Below, in pieces: positions 23,845 to 32,566 of a stretch of DNA of 64,000 nt. How positions within the stretch are numbered: the first letter of the stretch is position 1; every line of letters starts with the position of its first letter. This stretch comes from Mobilicoccus pelagius NBRC 104925 (GTDB lineage: Bacteria; Actinomycetota; Actinomycetes; Actinomycetales; Dermatophilaceae): NCBI RefSeq assembly GCF_000247995.1, contig NZ_BAFE01000047.1, positions 1 to 64,000 of the forward strand. The letters are read 5' to 3'. The translations under genes were made by a program, and so were the position numbers. The notes below the pieces were generated by a model that saw nothing but the letters and a program-made list of their open reading frames with translations, had not been told where the DNA came from and made no database searches.

Positions 23845-24302
23845 TCCGATTCTCCGTTCCGACCCGTGAGGGTCCGACGTTCCGTGGAGGCGACGAGGCG
23901 GTGTGCCAGGTCGCGGAGGGTGGCGGCCTCGTCGGCGTCGAGGTCGACGAGCGGGACGAGGCAGCGCTGCACGTCACCGGCGCGACCGCGCAGGTCGCGG
24001 CCCTCCGGGGTGAGGTGGAGGGTGACGGTGCGGGCGTCGGTCTCGGCCCGCTGCCGCGTGAGGACCCCACGGGTCTCCATGCGGCGCAGCAGCGGCGAGA
24101 GGGTGCCGCTGTCGAGGTGGAGACGCTCACCGAGGGCGCCGACGGTCAGGCCGTCCTCCTCCCACAGCGCCAGCAGGACGAGCCACTGCGGGTAGGTGAG
24201 GTCGAGTTCGGCGAGCAGCGGGCGGTATGCGCTCTGGGCCGCCCGGGCGGCCGAGTACAGCGCGAAGCACACCTGGCTGTCGAGCCTGAGATCCGGTTCC
24301 AC
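23841..24302 (-). CDS. ohrR: OhrR-type MarR regulator of organic peroxide defence
   Basis: A winged-helix repressor of about 153 residues. The sensing cysteine is Cys12 in LDSQVCFALYSA, as in OhrR proteins; the DNA-binding part has LTVGALGERLHLDSGTLSPL and LLRRMETRGVLTR. Oxidation of that cysteine releases the repressor from DNA. The frame can start at GTG 24318-24320, which overlaps the operator, or at GTG 24300-24302; I chose the latter because homology begins with EPDLRLD. It heads the ohrR-ohr-gpx-patatin operon, and the perfect palindrome upstream is its likely autoregulatory operator. Confidence 0.9.
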   Translation of the reverse strand: MEPDLRLDSQVCFALYSAARAAQSAYRPLLAELDLTYPQWLVLLALWEEDGLTVGALGERLHLDSGTLSPLLRRMETRGVLTRQRAETDARTVTLHLTPEGRDLRGRAGDVQRCLVPLVDLDADEAATLRDLAHRLVASTERRTLTGRNGESE

Positions 24303-24318
24303 GCATGAATGGTTGCAC

Positions 24319-24346
24319 ACAATTGAATTGCGCGCAATTCAATTGT
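24319..24346. promoter_or_regulatory. Perfect 28-bp palindrome, probable OhrR operator
   Basis: Each half is ACAATTGAATTGCG and the second half is its exact reverse complement. It contains ACAATT/AATTGT arms like known OhrR boxes and is strikingly AT-rich in this genome. It lies just upstream of ohrR and should control the whole four-gene operon. Confidence 0.85.
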
Positions 24347-24407
24347 TCGAGGAGGTCCCCGGCGAGCCCCGGATCCCCCACGGGCGACGCGCCGGCGAGT
24401 GACGCCC

Positions 24408-24926
24408 TCACTCCCCCGCGCCACCACCCGGCACCGGGGCGACGACGAGTCCGAGGCTGAACCCCCTCGCCCCGTCGTGCGGCTCGAGCAGCGGGGTGAG
24501 GAGTTCGGTGAGCCCCTGCCGCAGTTCCGCCATCTCGTCCGCCGTGGCATGGAGCGCGGTCCGGGTGAGGCTCAGATCCCCCATCACCCCCTCCGCGCCG
24601 ACGCCGTCGAGGTAGGACAGCACGTCCGCCTGGAGCAGCCCGAGGAGGAGGAGCGCCTGATCGCGGCGCCCCTCGGGAGTGGGATCCGGACCCGCGAGGA
24701 CGCCGGCGAGGGCGTACGTGCGCTCGACGGCGCCACGCACCTTGGCCTCGTCCACGACGGCGACGAGGCCGGCGTCGAGCAGGGTCTGCAACTGTCGATA
24801 CAGGGTGGCCGTCGCCACCCCGGACAGGGAGGCCTGGACCTGGGCAGGCGTCGCGGGCGACCGGGTGAGTCGCTGGACGATGCGCCACCGCACCGGGTGC
24901 AGGAGGACCTCGAGCGAGTTCGACAT
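24408..24926 (-). CDS. Winged-helix (ArsR-like) transcriptional regulator
   Basis: A 172-residue regulator. The N-terminal wHTH reads LEVLLHPVRWRIVQRLTRSP, then ATLYRQLQTLLDAGLVAVVD, like the helix-turn-helix of ArsR/PadR-type repressors; the C-terminal two-thirds is helical and probably dimerises or binds a ligand. No metal-binding cysteines are seen. The start ATG 24924-24926 follows AAGGT. It is divergent from the ABC transporter pair and probably represses it through the dyad at 24936-24949. Confidence 0.8.
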   Translation of the reverse strand: MSNSLEVLLHPVRWRIVQRLTRSPATPAQVQASLSGVATATLYRQLQTLLDAGLVAVVDEAKVRGAVERTYALAGVLAGPDPTPEGRRDQALLLLGLLQADVLSYLDGVGAEGVMGDLSLTRTALHATADEMAELRQGLTELLTPLLEPHDGARGFSLGLVVAPVPGGGAGE

Positions 24927-24935
24927 CTTGACCTT

Positions 24936-24949
24936 TCTCACTTCTGAGA
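24936..24949. promoter_or_regulatory. Short dyad between regulator and ABC genes
   Basis: TCTCA, 4-base spacer, TGAGA. It lies 9 bp upstream of the regulator start and about 40 bp before the ABC ATPase gene, in an AT-rich intergenic stretch of 63 bp. Likely operator of the adjacent winged-helix protein (inference). Confidence 0.45.
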
Positions 24950-24989
24950 CCATTATCGAAACTGACATCGATCCTACTCGGGAGCACTC

Positions 24990-25715
24990 GTGACCACACC
25001 CCCTGCCGGCATCACCGTCTCCGGCCTCACCAAACGCTTCGGCCGTCGGCAGGTCCTCCACGGTGTCGACCTCATCGCCCGGCCCAGCCACGTCACCGGG
25101 CTCCTCGGACCCAACGGCTCCGGCAAGAGCACGACCCTGCGGTGCCTCCTCGGGCTCTACCGGAGCGACTCGGGCACCGCCCACGTCGAAGGCCGCCCCT
25201 ACACGCAGCTCCGCCGCCCGACGACGGTCGTCGGTTCCGTCCTCGACCCCCTCGCGTTCGACCCCGCGACGACGGGGCGGCGCCACCTGCGCGTCCACGC
25301 GGCGATGGGAGGACACCCCGCCCACCGCGTCGACGACTGCCTCACCGAGCTCTCGATGACCTCCTACGCCGACACCCCGGTGGGCACGTGGTCGACCGGC
25401 ATGCGGCAGCGACTCGTCCTCGCGACGGCGCTCCTCGGCGACCCCCGCGTCGTCGTCCTCGACGAGCCCACCAACGGGCTCGACCCCGAGGGGATCCGGT
25501 GGATCCGCGAACTCCTCCGGCAGATGGCCGACGACGGTCGCACCGTCCTCGTCTCGACACACGTCCTCGCCGAGATCGAGAGCATCCTCGACGTCGCCGT
25601 CATCGTCCGCGACGGACGCACCGTCGCCGAGGGCGACCTCGACCGCCTCTCGGAGGAGTGGCGGGCCGACACCCTCGAGGACGTCTACCTCGCCACGGCA
25701 GGAGGCCGACCGTGA
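24990..25715 (+). CDS. ABC transporter ATP-binding protein
   Basis: A 241-residue ATPase: Walker A GLLGPNGSGKSTTLRCLLGL (residues about 32-51), an ABC signature with an unusual WSTGMRQRL in place of LSGGQ, Walker B VVVLDEPTNGLDPEG, and the His switch VLVSTHVLAEIE. This set is typical of two-gene exporters resembling the lantibiotic-immunity and bacitracin types. The start is GTG (24990) after GGGAG. The stop overlaps the permease start by 4 bp. The divergent winged-helix regulator probably controls expression. Confidence 0.92.
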   Translation: MTTPPAGITVSGLTKRFGRRQVLHGVDLIARPSHVTGLLGPNGSGKSTTLRCLLGLYRSDSGTAHVEGRPYTQLRRPTTVVGSVLDPLAFDPATTGRRHLRVHAAMGGHPAHRVDDCLTELSMTSYADTPVGTWSTGMRQRLVLATALLGDPRVVVLDEPTNGLDPEGIRWIRELLRQMADDGRTVLVSTHVLAEIESILDVAVIVRDGRTVAEGDLDRLSEEWRADTLEDVYLATAGGRP

Positions 25716-26509
25716 TCACGTCGCTCCGGGCCGAGCTGCTCCGCCTCCTCGGAACCCCCGCCACCGGCCGTTTCCTCCTCGGTGGTCTCGCGATCGGGCT
25801 GTTCCTCACCGGGGGCCTCGTCCTCCTCGGACCAGAGCGGATGAACCCGCCCATGCCCCTGCCGGACACGCCCACGGCCGCCCGGGGGCTTCTCGGCGTG
25901 CTCGTCCTCAGCGCACCCGTGCCCGTCCTCCTCGGCTCGCGCTCCATGACCGACGAGTACGAGCACCACACCATCGTCCCCACGCTGACGGCCCAGCCAC
26001 GCCGGGCCGTCGTCGTCCTCGCGAAGCTCCTCTCCGCGCTCCTCACCGGGCTCGCGTACGGGGCCGTCCTCGCGGTGGGCGCGGCGGTGGGGATGTGGGG
26101 AGGCTGCCGCCTCGCCGGGATCCACCTCGGGCTCGAGGTTCCCGCCCTCCTCGCCGACGTCGGCCGGATCGGTCTCGCGATGGCGCTCTACACCGTCATC
26201 GGCGTGGGGATCGGCGCCCTCGTCCCACGGCCGCAACTCTGCCTCGGCCTGATCGTGGGGTGGTTCTACCTCGCGGAGTCCCTCCTCAGCGTCGTCCCCG
26301 GGGCCCGCTCGGCGTACCCCTGGTTCCCCGGCGGCGCCGCCGGGGCCGTCACCGGGCAGAGCTTCGTCCTCGACGCCCTCGCGCAGACGTCCGGCACCGC
26401 CCCCGTCGAGCTGCTGCCCGGCTGGGCCGGAGCACTCGTCCTCCTCGGGTACGCCGCCGTCGCCGCCGGGGTCGCCCTCGTCACCACCCTGAGGGTGGAC
26501 GTCCGGTGA
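25712..26509 (+). CDS. ABC transporter permease (ABC-2 type)
   Basis: A 265-residue membrane protein with about six helices: FLLGGLAIGLFLTGGLVLL, GLLGVLVLSAPVPVLLGS, then the typical cytosolic loop SMTDEYEHHTIVPTLTAQPR and VVVLAKLLSALLTGLAYGAV. This loop is the mark of ABC-2 efflux permeases working with a separate ATPase. Substrate unknown; peptides or drugs are usual. The start is GTG at 25712, overlapping the ATPase stop. Confidence 0.85.
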   Translation: MITSLRAELLRLLGTPATGRFLLGGLAIGLFLTGGLVLLGPERMNPPMPLPDTPTAARGLLGVLVLSAPVPVLLGSRSMTDEYEHHTIVPTLTAQPRRAVVVLAKLLSALLTGLAYGAVLAVGAAVGMWGGCRLAGIHLGLEVPALLADVGRIGLAMALYTVIGVGIGALVPRPQLCLGLIVGWFYLAESLLSVVPGARSAYPWFPGGAAGAVTGQSFVLDALAQTSGTAPVELLPGWAGALVLLGYAAVAAGVALVTTLRVDVR

Positions 26510-26568
26510 CCGGGGGCCACCGCCCGATTCGCCCGACCGCAGGCGCGGCCCCGCAGGTGGGTGGTCTC

Positions 26569-28638
26569 ATGGAAGGCATGACGAACTCGCTCCTGCAGCC
26601 CTCGACGTTGCCCTTCGCCCTGCCGGACTACGCGGCGCTCACGGATGCGGACTACCGCGAGGCGTTCGAGGTGGGCATGGCCGAGCAGCTCGCCGCGCTA
26701 CGGGAGATCGCGCAGAACCCCGAGCCGCCGACGCCTCAGAACGTCCTCCACGCGTGGGAGGCGAGCCCGGCGACGCTCGTGCGCGCCGCGAACGCGTTCT
26801 GGGTCGCCCGCTCCGCCGACACCTCCCCCGAGCGCGACGCCATCGCCGAGGAGTTCGCGCCGAGGCTCGCGCAGCACTCCGACGCGATCACCCTCGACGC
26901 CGACCTCTACGCCCGTCTCAAGGCGCTGCGCGAACGCGCCGACACCGGCGAGATCACCCTCGACGAACAGGACGACTGGCTCCTCACCCAGCGGATGCGC
27001 GCCCACGAACGCGCCGGTGTCGCCCTCCCCGCCGAGAAGCAGGAACGTCTGCGGGAGCTCAACACCGCCCTCGCCTCGGCGGAGAACGAGTTCGAGCGCC
27101 TCGTCGTCGCCGGACGCAACGCCGCCGCCGTGCACGTCACCGACCGCGACGACCTCGCCGGGCTCTCCGACGGCGACGTCGAGGCCCTCGCCGAGAACGC
27201 CCGCGCCGCGGGCAAGGACGGGTGGCTCGTCCCCATCGTCAACACGACCGGGCAGCCGATCCTCGACACCCTCGCCGACCGCGCCCTGCGCGAGACGATC
27301 TTCCACGCCTCGACCCGCCGGGGGCTGAGTGGCGAGTTCGACACCCGCCCCACGCTGCTCCGCATCGCGCACCTGCGCGCCGAGCGGGCCACGCTGCTCG
27401 GCTACCCGCACCACGCCGCCTACGAGCACGAGGACACGTGCGCCGGGTCGACGACGGCCGTCGACGAACTCCTCGCGAGCCTCTCGCCGGGCGTCGTCGA
27501 ACTCGCCGAACGTGAGGCCGAGACGCTGCGCCGCCGCCTCGCCGAGTCCGACCCCCGCGCGACCCTCGAGCCGTGGGACTGGCAGTACCTCGCCGCGCAG
27601 GACGCGGGCGAGGGCGGCGTCGACCCCGAGAAGCTCAAGCCCTACCTCGAGTTCGACCGTGTCCTCACCGAGGGCGTCTTCGCCGCGGCCACCGCGATGT
27701 ACGGACTCACGTTCCACGAGCGGCCCGACCTCGTCGGGTACACCCCGGCCTCCCGCGTCTACGAGGTGCGCGAGGAGGACGGCTCGACGCTCGGCGCCGT
27801 GATCCTCGACCCCTACACGCGCCCGACGAAGCGTGGCGGCGCGTGGATGACGTCGATCGTCGACCAGAACCACCTCTTCGGCGAGTCCCCCGTCGTGACG
27901 AACACGTGCAACGTGCCGCCGCCCGCGCCGGGCGCGCCCAGCCTCATGACGTGGGACAACGTCATCACCCTCTTCCACGAGTTCGGTCACGACCTGCACG
28001 GACTGCTCTCCGACGTGCGCTACCCCTCACGCTCGGGCACGTCGGTGCCGCGGGACTTCGTCGAGTTCCCCAGCCAGGTCAACGAGATCTGGGCGTTCGA
28101 ACCCTCCCTCATCCGCCGGTTCGCCGTGCACCACGAGACGGGCGAGCCGATCCCCGAGGAGTGGGTCGACGCCCTCGTCGCGGGCCGCACCAACCCCGCC
28201 TACGACACGCTCGAACTGTTGAAGGCGATGATCCTCGACCAGGCGTGGCACCAGGCCCGCCCCGAGGACCTCCCCGAGTCCCCCGACGGTGTCGAGCAGT
28301 TCGAGGCCGACGCCCTCCAGCGGGCGGGCGTCGCTTTCCCGCTCATCCCGCCGCGCTACCGCACGACGTACTTCAGCCACATCTTCAGCGGCGGCTACTC
28401 GGCCGGGTACTACTCCTACCTGTGGTCGGAGGTCATGGACGCCGACACCGTCGCGTGGTTCCGCGAGCACGGCACGCCCGACTCGCCCGGCGGCATGACC
28501 CGCGAGGCCGGCGAGCAGTTCCGCCGCGACCTCCTCGCCAAGGGCGGATCGGTCGAGTCGACGGCGACCTACCGCCGGTTCCGCGGCGCCGACCCGCAGG
28601 TGGGCCACCTCCTCGCCCGCTTCGGACTCACCGACTGA
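26569..28638 (+). CDS. M3-family oligopeptidase (dipeptidyl carboxypeptidase-like)
   Basis: A 689-residue soluble zinc peptidase of the Dcp/OpdA group. The zinc site HEFGHDLHGLL begins at about residue 470 with the third ligand Glu downstream (EFPSQVNEIWAFEPS), and the substrate-closing segment HIFSGGYSAGYYSYLWSEVM is intact. It removes dipeptides from short peptides in the cytosol. The start is ATG 26569 (MEGMTNSLL), preceded by GGTGGG; the ATG at 26578 is also possible. Single gene, with normal length for the family. Confidence 0.93.
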   Translation: MEGMTNSLLQPSTLPFALPDYAALTDADYREAFEVGMAEQLAALREIAQNPEPPTPQNVLHAWEASPATLVRAANAFWVARSADTSPERDAIAEEFAPRLAQHSDAITLDADLYARLKALRERADTGEITLDEQDDWLLTQRMRAHERAGVALPAEKQERLRELNTALASAENEFERLVVAGRNAAAVHVTDRDDLAGLSDGDVEALAENARAAGKDGWLVPIVNTTGQPILDTLADRALRETIFHASTRRGLSGEFDTRPTLLRIAHLRAERATLLGYPHHAAYEHEDTCAGSTTAVDELLASLSPGVVELAEREAETLRRRLAESDPRATLEPWDWQYLAAQDAGEGGVDPEKLKPYLEFDRVLTEGVFAAATAMYGLTFHERPDLVGYTPASRVYEVREEDGSTLGAVILDPYTRPTKRGGAWMTSIVDQNHLFGESPVVTNTCNVPPPAPGAPSLMTWDNVITLFHEFGHDLHGLLSDVRYPSRSGTSVPRDFVEFPSQVNEIWAFEPSLIRRFAVHHETGEPIPEEWVDALVAGRTNPAYDTLELLKAMILDQAWHQARPEDLPESPDGVEQFEADALQRAGVAFPLIPPRYRTTYFSHIFSGGYSAGYYSYLWSEVMDADTVAWFREHGTPDSPGGMTREAGEQFRRDLLAKGGSVESTATYRRFRGADPQVGHLLARFGLTD

Positions 28639-28686
28639 CACCCGGCGACCGACGCGGCGACGCCGGACGCGTCCCGACGAGGCGGG

Positions 28687-29223
28687 TCAGCGGCGCAGCC
28701 ACCGCCCGAGCGATCGACCGGCGGGGGCGAGCAGGCCGGAGACGACGCTGCGGGCGACGTCGAGCTCACCCTCCTCGGCCGCGCCGGGTTCTCCGGCGAG
28801 GGTGCGCACGAAGCGCGCGACGAGCGGCTCCGAGACGCGCTGGGCGATGCCGCCACCGAGGTCGACGGGCGAGCCCATGACCTCGAGCGTCGTGTCGAGT
28901 TCGACCCGGGTGCGGCTCGCGCCGAGGGCGGTGAGCCGCACCCGGGCGGCCATGCTCGCCCGCCCGAACCCGCGCCGTTCCCCGCCCGCGGCCTCGAGGG
29001 CGGCGACGTGGTGCTCCGGGTCGGCCTCCGTCATCCGGCCCTCCCCCTCGTACGTGAGGGTGAACGGCCCCATCCGCGTCGTGAGCCGCCCGGTGAAGTC
29101 GTCCCCGTCGACGGAGTCGACCTCCGCGCCGGGAAAGGCGCGCCCCACGCGACGCACGTCGGTGAACGCCGCGTCCATCTCCTCCACGCTCGCGTCGACC
29201 TCGTGGACGTGCCTGAGCTTCAC
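28687..29223 (-). CDS. SRPBCC/CoxG-like protein
   Basis: A 178-residue protein with the CoxG (CO dehydrogenase subunit G) version of the START-like fold: MKLRHVHEVDASVEEMDAAF, LTYEGEGRMTEADPEHHVAA, and TRVELDTTLEVMG. The fold binds hydrophobic ligands or sits at a membrane. No CO dehydrogenase or other CoxG partners are nearby, so it is an orphan family member. The GTG start at 29221-29223 follows AGGAGA. The C-terminal 40 residues are a low-complexity helical tail. Confidence 0.75.
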   Translation of the reverse strand: MKLRHVHEVDASVEEMDAAFTDVRRVGRAFPGAEVDSVDGDDFTGRLTTRMGPFTLTYEGEGRMTEADPEHHVAALEAAGGERRGFGRASMAARVRLTALGASRTRVELDTTLEVMGSPVDLGGGIAQRVSEPLVARFVRTLAGEPGAAEEGELDVARSVVSGLLAPAGRSLGRWLRR

Positions 29224-29351
29224 CGGTTCTCCTCGTCGTGTGGTCGTGGGGCCCGTCTGTCGGGGGCCTCGGCACGATCCTGCCGGATGCCCGCCCACCC
29301 TGCCGGACTCGCGGGGCGGCGCGGATCTGTGAACATGCCCCCTGAACGCAG

Positions 29352-29381
29352 TGGACCCCGGCCCACCCGGGCCGGGGTCCA
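29352..29381 (-). terminator. Strong hairpin after the DUF2382 gene
   Basis: Perfect 13-bp stem TGGACCCCGGCCC with loop ACCC, 38 bp downstream of the DUF2382 stop on the minus strand. The following 30 bases repeat CGTCGTG several times. Confidence 0.7.
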
Positions 29382-29419
29382 CCGCTGCGTCGTGCGTCGT
29401 GTGTCGTCCGTCGTGCGCG

Positions 29420-29980
29420 TCAGCGGTGGTCGTGACGGCCGTGCTCGTCGACGGCCTCACGCTCGACGACGGCCTGCTCGCGGGCGAGGTCGGCGCTCAC
29501 CTGCTCCGTCTCGGTGACGGTGCGGCGGCTGATGCGCACCCGCTCGACGGGCACCGTCTGGAGCGTGACGACGGGCTCCTCGGCGTGGAGGACGATCTCG
29601 TAGTCGCCGTCGGCGTCGCGGCGGATCTCCTCGAGGTCCGCGCCCTCCCCGGCACCCGCGAGACGGTCACCGGTGATCGAGGGCTCGTCGCCCGCGGGCG
29701 CCGCGTCGAGGTTCGTCGTGTCGTGGTCCTCGATGATCTCGAGCTTCTCACGACGGACCGTGACGACGACGGTGCGCTCCTCGGTGACGACGCGCTTGCG
29801 GAACGTCACCCGCCCGGAGGGCACGCGCTCGGTGCGCACGCGCATCTCCTCGGCGTGGAGGACGACGCCGTCCGCGGCGTCGCGGGCGTCCGTGTCGCGC
29901 AGGTCGCGGTGGTCGTCCCGCGTCGCGTCGAGGCGGGCGTCGTGGGCGTGGTCGCGGGGCATGTCGTGACCGGCGGTCAT
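29420..29980 (-). CDS. YsnF/AvaK (DUF2382) domain protein
   Basis: A 186-residue hydrophilic protein with two copies of the DUF2382 unit: VVLHAEEMRVRTERVPSGRV (about residues 39-90) and IVLHAEEPVVTLQTVPVERV (about 127-170), each with alternating charged and hydrophobic residues. The His-rich N-terminus contains MPRDHAHDARLDATRDDH. The family is linked to stress and often sits beside PRC-barrel genes; no partner is here. Its biochemical function is unknown. A strong terminator follows. Confidence 0.8.
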   Translation of the reverse strand: MTAGHDMPRDHAHDARLDATRDDHRDLRDTDARDAADGVVLHAEEMRVRTERVPSGRVTFRKRVVTEERTVVVTVRREKLEIIEDHDTTNLDAAPAGDEPSITGDRLAGAGEGADLEEIRRDADGDYEIVLHAEEPVVTLQTVPVERVRISRRTVTETEQVSADLAREQAVVEREAVDEHGRHDHR

Positions 29981-30185
29981 GGCTGCACTCCTTCGTCGAG
30001 CGGGTACGTGCGTCTCCGGATCGATCCCGGAGTGTCCCCTGAAGGGTGGCACGCTGCGGCCCGCCTGGCGAGTGGAGTCGCCGATCGCCGTGGCCCCGGC
30101 GGGCTCACGTCGTCGACGTCCCGATGCGATGCGAACCCGCCACGAGCGGCCCCGAGTAGACCTCACAGGGACGTCGGTGAGGACG

Positions 30186-31121
30186 TCACTCCGAGACGAC
30201 GACGACGATCTTGCCGGAGGTGTGCCCCTCCCGGCTCAGATCGAACGCGTCCCGTGCCTTCTCGAACGGGAACGTCTCGGCGACGTCCACGCGGAGGCGC
30301 CCGTCGTCGACCATCTGCGAGAGGTGGGCGAGGTCGTCCGCGTCGGGACGCACCCACATCCACTGACCGCCCGCCTTCAGCACGTCGGGGTCGGCGATGG
30401 AGCCGTGACGGCCTCCCTCGGCGAGGACGGCAGTGGTGACGTCGACGACGCCCCCGACGAAGTCCGCCACGACGTCGACACCCTCGGGGGCGAGCTCCTT
30501 GACGCGGTCGGCGAGTCCGTCCCCGTACGTGACGGGTTCGGCGCCCAGCTCGCGCAGCATGTCGTGGTTCTTCTCCGACGCGGTGCCGATGACGCGGGCG
30601 CCGAGGTCCCGGGCGATCTGCACGCCCATGCGGCCGACGCCGCCGGAGGCACCGTGGACGAGCACGGTCGACCCCTTCTCGACGCCGAGACGCGTGAGCA
30701 CCTGGTAGGCGGTGAGGCCGGCGAGCGGCAGGCCCGCGGCCTCGTTCCACGACGCCGAGGCGGGCCTGCGGGCGGCGCACCGCACCGGCACGGTGACGAA
30801 CTCGGCGAACGTCCCGCCGTGGACGACGTCCTTGCGGGCGTAGGCGATCACCTCGTCACCGGCGGCGAACTCGGGGGCGTCGATGCCGACCTCCTCGACG
30901 ACGCCCGCGACGTCCCAGCCCGGCACCACGGGGAAGATCGCATCCATCATCGCGTCGAGGCCGCCCGCCATGATCTTCCAGTCGACGGGGTTGACCGAGG
31001 CGGACCGGACCCGCACGAGGATCTCCCCGGGGCCGACCTTCGGCCGCGGCATCTCGGTGACGGACAGCACCTCGGGATCGCCGTAGCGCTCGTAGGTGAC
31101 CGCGCGCATCGTGTCGCTCAT
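30186..31121 (-). CDS. Zinc-free quinone-oxidoreductase-like dehydrogenase (MDR family)
   Basis: A 311-residue NADP-linked oxidoreductase: MRAVTYERYGDPEVLSVTEM at the start, the GroES-like fold with VPGWDVAGVVEEVG, and the nucleotide-binding STVLVHGASGGVGRMGVQIA. Zinc-binding residues of classical alcohol dehydrogenases are absent, as in quinone oxidoreductases. It probably reduces quinones or reactive alkenals. The start ATG 31119-31121 follows GGAGT; the ATG at 31107-31109 is an alternative. The stretch 29981-30185 before its end shows no gene. Confidence 0.88.
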   Translation of the reverse strand: MSDTMRAVTYERYGDPEVLSVTEMPRPKVGPGEILVRVRSASVNPVDWKIMAGGLDAMMDAIFPVVPGWDVAGVVEEVGIDAPEFAAGDEVIAYARKDVVHGGTFAEFVTVPVRCAARRPASASWNEAAGLPLAGLTAYQVLTRLGVEKGSTVLVHGASGGVGRMGVQIARDLGARVIGTASEKNHDMLRELGAEPVTYGDGLADRVKELAPEGVDVVADFVGGVVDVTTAVLAEGGRHGSIADPDVLKAGGQWMWVRPDADDLAHLSQMVDDGRLRVDVAETFPFEKARDAFDLSREGHTSGKIVVVVSE

Positions 31122-31306
31122 GATGACTCCTTCACTGCCGAACCCGGGCGGCTCGGCACGGGTTCGGCAACGGGTGGCACCCGCCCGGTATTCCACACCG
31201 GAGGTCTGCATCGGATGTCCACGGCGGATGCCTGTGGCGGCGCGCCGCCGGGTCACGGCGCGGGGTACGTGCGGCGCGGGCGGGAGGGTGCCCCTACCCT
31301 GCCGTC

Positions 31307-31843
31307 ATGACGACGGAGCCCGACGAGGCACGCCCCGAGACGAGGTCCGAGACCGGCGCCGAGGCGATGGCGGGTCCGGAGCGGACGCCGGACGGGCGGT
31401 ACGTCGTCGTGAACGGGCGCCGGTGGCGGGCGACGGATCCGGGCGTGCCCGAGAAGCTGCGGGCCGAACTCGTCGACGAGCTCATGTCCGCGCGGCGACT
31501 CGTCCGCACCGACGCCGCACGGGCCCGGCCCCGGGTGCAGGACGCGAAGGTCGCCCTCGGCGAACGCGGCGAGGAGTGGTGGGCACCGACCGAGGAGGGG
31601 CGGCGGGTGCGCCTCGCCGCGGCGATCCGCGCGCTGCTGCAGCACCGCGACGGCACGACGATCTGCCCGAGTGACGCCGCCCGCGTCGTCGGCGGTGACG
31701 ACTGGCGCGACCTCATGCCCCTCGCCCGTGTCGTCGCCGCGCAGCTTGCGGCCGACGGGGCGATCCGCGTGCAGCAGAAGGGCGTCGACATCGACCCCTC
31801 CCAGGCGGTCGGGCCGATCCGGTTGGCCCCGGCCGATCTCTGA
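31307..31843 (+). CDS. DUF3253-domain protein
   Basis: A 178-residue protein. The centre reads VVVNGRRWRATDPGVPEKLR and QDAKVALGERGEEWWAP; the C-terminal winged-helix-like DUF3253 part reads IRALLQHRDGTTICPSDAAR, VVGGDDWRDLMPLARVVA and VQQKGVDIDPSQAVGPIRL. The domain probably binds nucleic acid or protein, but its role is unknown. The N-terminal 25 residues are charged and disordered. Convergent with the next gene. Confidence 0.8.
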   Translation: MTTEPDEARPETRSETGAEAMAGPERTPDGRYVVVNGRRWRATDPGVPEKLRAELVDELMSARRLVRTDAARARPRVQDAKVALGERGEEWWAPTEEGRRVRLAAAIRALLQHRDGTTICPSDAARVVGGDDWRDLMPLARVVAAQLAADGAIRVQQKGVDIDPSQAVGPIRLAPADL

Positions 31844-31864
31844 CCCGGCGCGGGCGTCGGCGGG

Positions 31865-32410
31865 TCAGACCGTCGCGTCGGCGAGGGCCCAGTAGTCGTA
31901 GAGGCCGGCAGCGCGGAGGCTGCGCAGGTAGGCGACGGGGTCGAGGGGGTCGAGCCAGCAGACCCGCCCTCCGATCGGCGGGTGCTCCCCGTGCGGGGCG
32001 TAGCTCGACGTGAGGAGGACGAGTTCGACGGGCGCGAGCCACTCGGCCTGCTCCCCCGGTGCGTCGGGGAGTTCGAGGAGGAGCGAGGCACGCTTGTCGG
32101 CCTCGAGGATCTCGACGAGGCCCCGGTCGTCGGGATCCGCCCGGTCGATCGTGCCGGCCGCGACCGCCGCGTCGATGCGCTGCTGCTGGGCCTCGAGCGC
32201 GGCCTGCGACGCATGCGCGACGAGAGCCTCGTGGCGGGCGTCCTCGGGCATCTCGACCCACCCCTCGATCACCTCCTCGAGGACCTCCTCGGCCGTGTCG
32301 GCGTACACCGAGCTGCCGTCGCGGAGGGTGAGGACGTGGGACCACTCCGACCCGTCGGACCTCGTGGGCACGTAACCGCAACACCCGGCGTGGAAGTTCC
32401 GAAAGCGCAT
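31865..32410 (-). CDS. Hypothetical protein
   Basis: A 181-residue soluble protein, acidic and rich in Glu, Ala and Leu, starting MRFRNFHAGCCGYVPTRSDG and ending AAGLYDYWALADATV. A helical middle (ARHEALVAHASQAALEAQQQ) could form a coiled coil. No motif that I recognise; no signal peptide and no membrane segment. The frame extends 11 codons upstream, but the ATG at 32408-32410 is the better start. The WLDP and AYLRSL pieces suggest a compact fold. Confidence 0.6.
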   Translation of the reverse strand: MRFRNFHAGCCGYVPTRSDGSEWSHVLTLRDGSSVYADTAEEVLEEVIEGWVEMPEDARHEALVAHASQAALEAQQQRIDAAVAAGTIDRADPDDRGLVEILEADKRASLLLELPDAPGEQAEWLAPVELVLLTSSYAPHGEHPPIGGRVCWLDPLDPVAYLRSLRAAGLYDYWALADATV

Positions 32411-32566
32411 GGGGTCATACTCCCAGCCGCACCTCGTCGCCACGCGCGGATCCCCGGTGCCGGTCCGCCGGGACGATACCGCCGCACCCTCCCGAACGGC
32501 CCCGGGGGCGACGGCCCGCCCGCCGGGACGACGTGACGACGTCCTCCTGGCGGGCGGAGCAGGACG

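Noticed and set aside
29382-29420. CGTCGTG repeats as a regulatory array
   Set aside because: Short, imperfect and next to a terminator; likely simple sequence.
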